Below, in pieces: positions 40,672-41,012 of a stretch of DNA of 41,012 nt. The DNA is taken from positions 1-41,012 of the forward strand of contig CAYLGY010000010.1 of assembly GCA_964383325.1 (NCBI GenBank). Reading direction: 5' to 3'. The stretch comes from CAYLGY01 sp964383325 (lineage in GTDB: Bacteria > Pseudomonadota > Alphaproteobacteria > Rhizobiales > Rhizobiaceae). The notes below the pieces were generated by a model. That model made no database searches, had not been told where the DNA came from, and worked only from the letters and a program-made list of their open reading frames with translations. Numbering within the stretch: the first letter of the stretch is position 1; each line of letters opens with the position of its first letter. Made by a program: the position numbers and the translations under genes.

Positions 40672-41012
40672 CTATCTCTTTCCAGAATAGACCTCCGGCA
40701 ACCACATGGCGATGTCGGGAAAGATCATGATGATGATCAGCGTCAGCACCATCATGAAGAAGAAGGGAACGATGGATCGGTAAATATCCACGATGGTGAT
40801 TTCCGGCGGCGCCATGGCGCGCATGAGGAAGAGATTATAGCCGAAGGGCGGAACGATATAGGCGATCTGGCAGGTGATCGTATAAAGGATTCCGAACCAG
40901 ATCAGATCGAAGCCGAGCATCTTAACCAGCGGGATGTACAGCGGCGCGACGATGACGAGCATCGCGGTGTCGTCGAGGAACATGCCGAGGATGATGAAGG
41001 AGAACAGCATCA
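40672..41012 (-). CDS. TRAP transporter large permease (DctM), C-terminal part
   Basis: This is the last ~113 residues of the 12-helix TRAP permease; the gene runs off the window edge at 41012. Hydrophobic helices and the motif ILGMFLDDTAMLVIVAPLYIP are typical of DctM, as is IAYIVPPFGYNLFLMRAM. It precedes the binding-protein gene by 99 bases on the same strand. The small DctQ subunit is not seen and should lie upstream, outside the window. Confidence 0.93.
   Translation of the reverse strand, partial: MLFSFIILGMFLDDTAMLVIVAPLYIPLVKMLGFDLIWFGILYTITCQIAYIVPPFGYNLFLMRAMAPPEITIVDIYRSIVPFFFMMVLTLIIIMIFPDIAMWLPEVYSGKR

Overview
The window is a gene-dense stretch of a high-GC alphaproteobacterial chromosome. 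The evidence is gene content: an 1161-residue CarB with no adjacent carA, an EF-G-like GTPase, Bfd/Bfr, NsrR, an NnrR-type regulator with NirK/NirV, a dimethylglycine-dehydrogenase/ProXWV cluster and a TRAP transporter. A Hyphomicrobiales or Rhodobacterales host is my best guess. I see no rRNA, tRNA, IS element, prophage or CRISPR array.

Layout. (1) 1-8314: housekeeping genes, mostly on the minus strand (carB, aspC, EF-G-like, msrP), after the 3' tail of an unknown + strand gene. (2) 8789-10158: iron storage (bfd-like, bfr) and a DUF488 gene. (3) 10246-16481: ten tightly packed + strand genes that look like one operon: truncated haemoglobin, 5-formyl-THF cyclo-ligase with an N-terminal extension, NsrR-type Rrf2 regulator, ccoN, ccoO, ccoQ, ccoP, a 53-residue membrane protein, DUF2189, ccoS. 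A perfect palindrome with an NsrR-like core lies just before the first gene. (4) 16498-19942: a minus-strand trio (polysaccharide deacetylase, CxxC protein, CobW-type GTPase), divergent from a carboxymuconolactone-decarboxylase-family gene and a YdcZ-type transporter. (5) 19977-22771: an N-methylproline-demethylase-like flavoenzyme divergent from a TetR regulator, with a perfect operator-like palindrome between them. (6) 22803-26460: alternative-oxidase-like gene, nirK, nirV (minus strand), divergent from an NnrR/DNR-type Crp/Fnr regulator. (7) 26800-29580: glucokinase plus GH15 glucoamylase/trehalase. (8) 29534-35197: dimethylglycine dehydrogenase-like protein plus glycine-betaine ABC transporter, preceded by a possible 29-codon leader. 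(9) 35373-41012: TRAP transporter, glutamine-synthetase-family ligase, aldehyde dehydrogenase and iron alcohol dehydrogenase, the pattern expected for gamma-glutamylated amino-alcohol breakdown.

Regions 3 and 6 together look like a nitrogen-oxide module. NirK makes NO. An NnrR-type factor probably activates nirK through a TTG-N8-CAA site. An NsrR-type sensor sits inside an operon of a truncated haemoglobin and a complete cbb3 oxidase core. The AOX-like protein next to nirK lacks two of the six canonical di-iron ligands by alignment from memory, so it may not be an ordinary alternative oxidase. Regions 5, 8 and 9 point to scavenging of methylated amines, betaines and amino alcohols. All family assignments are from reading the translated sequence; no database search was run.
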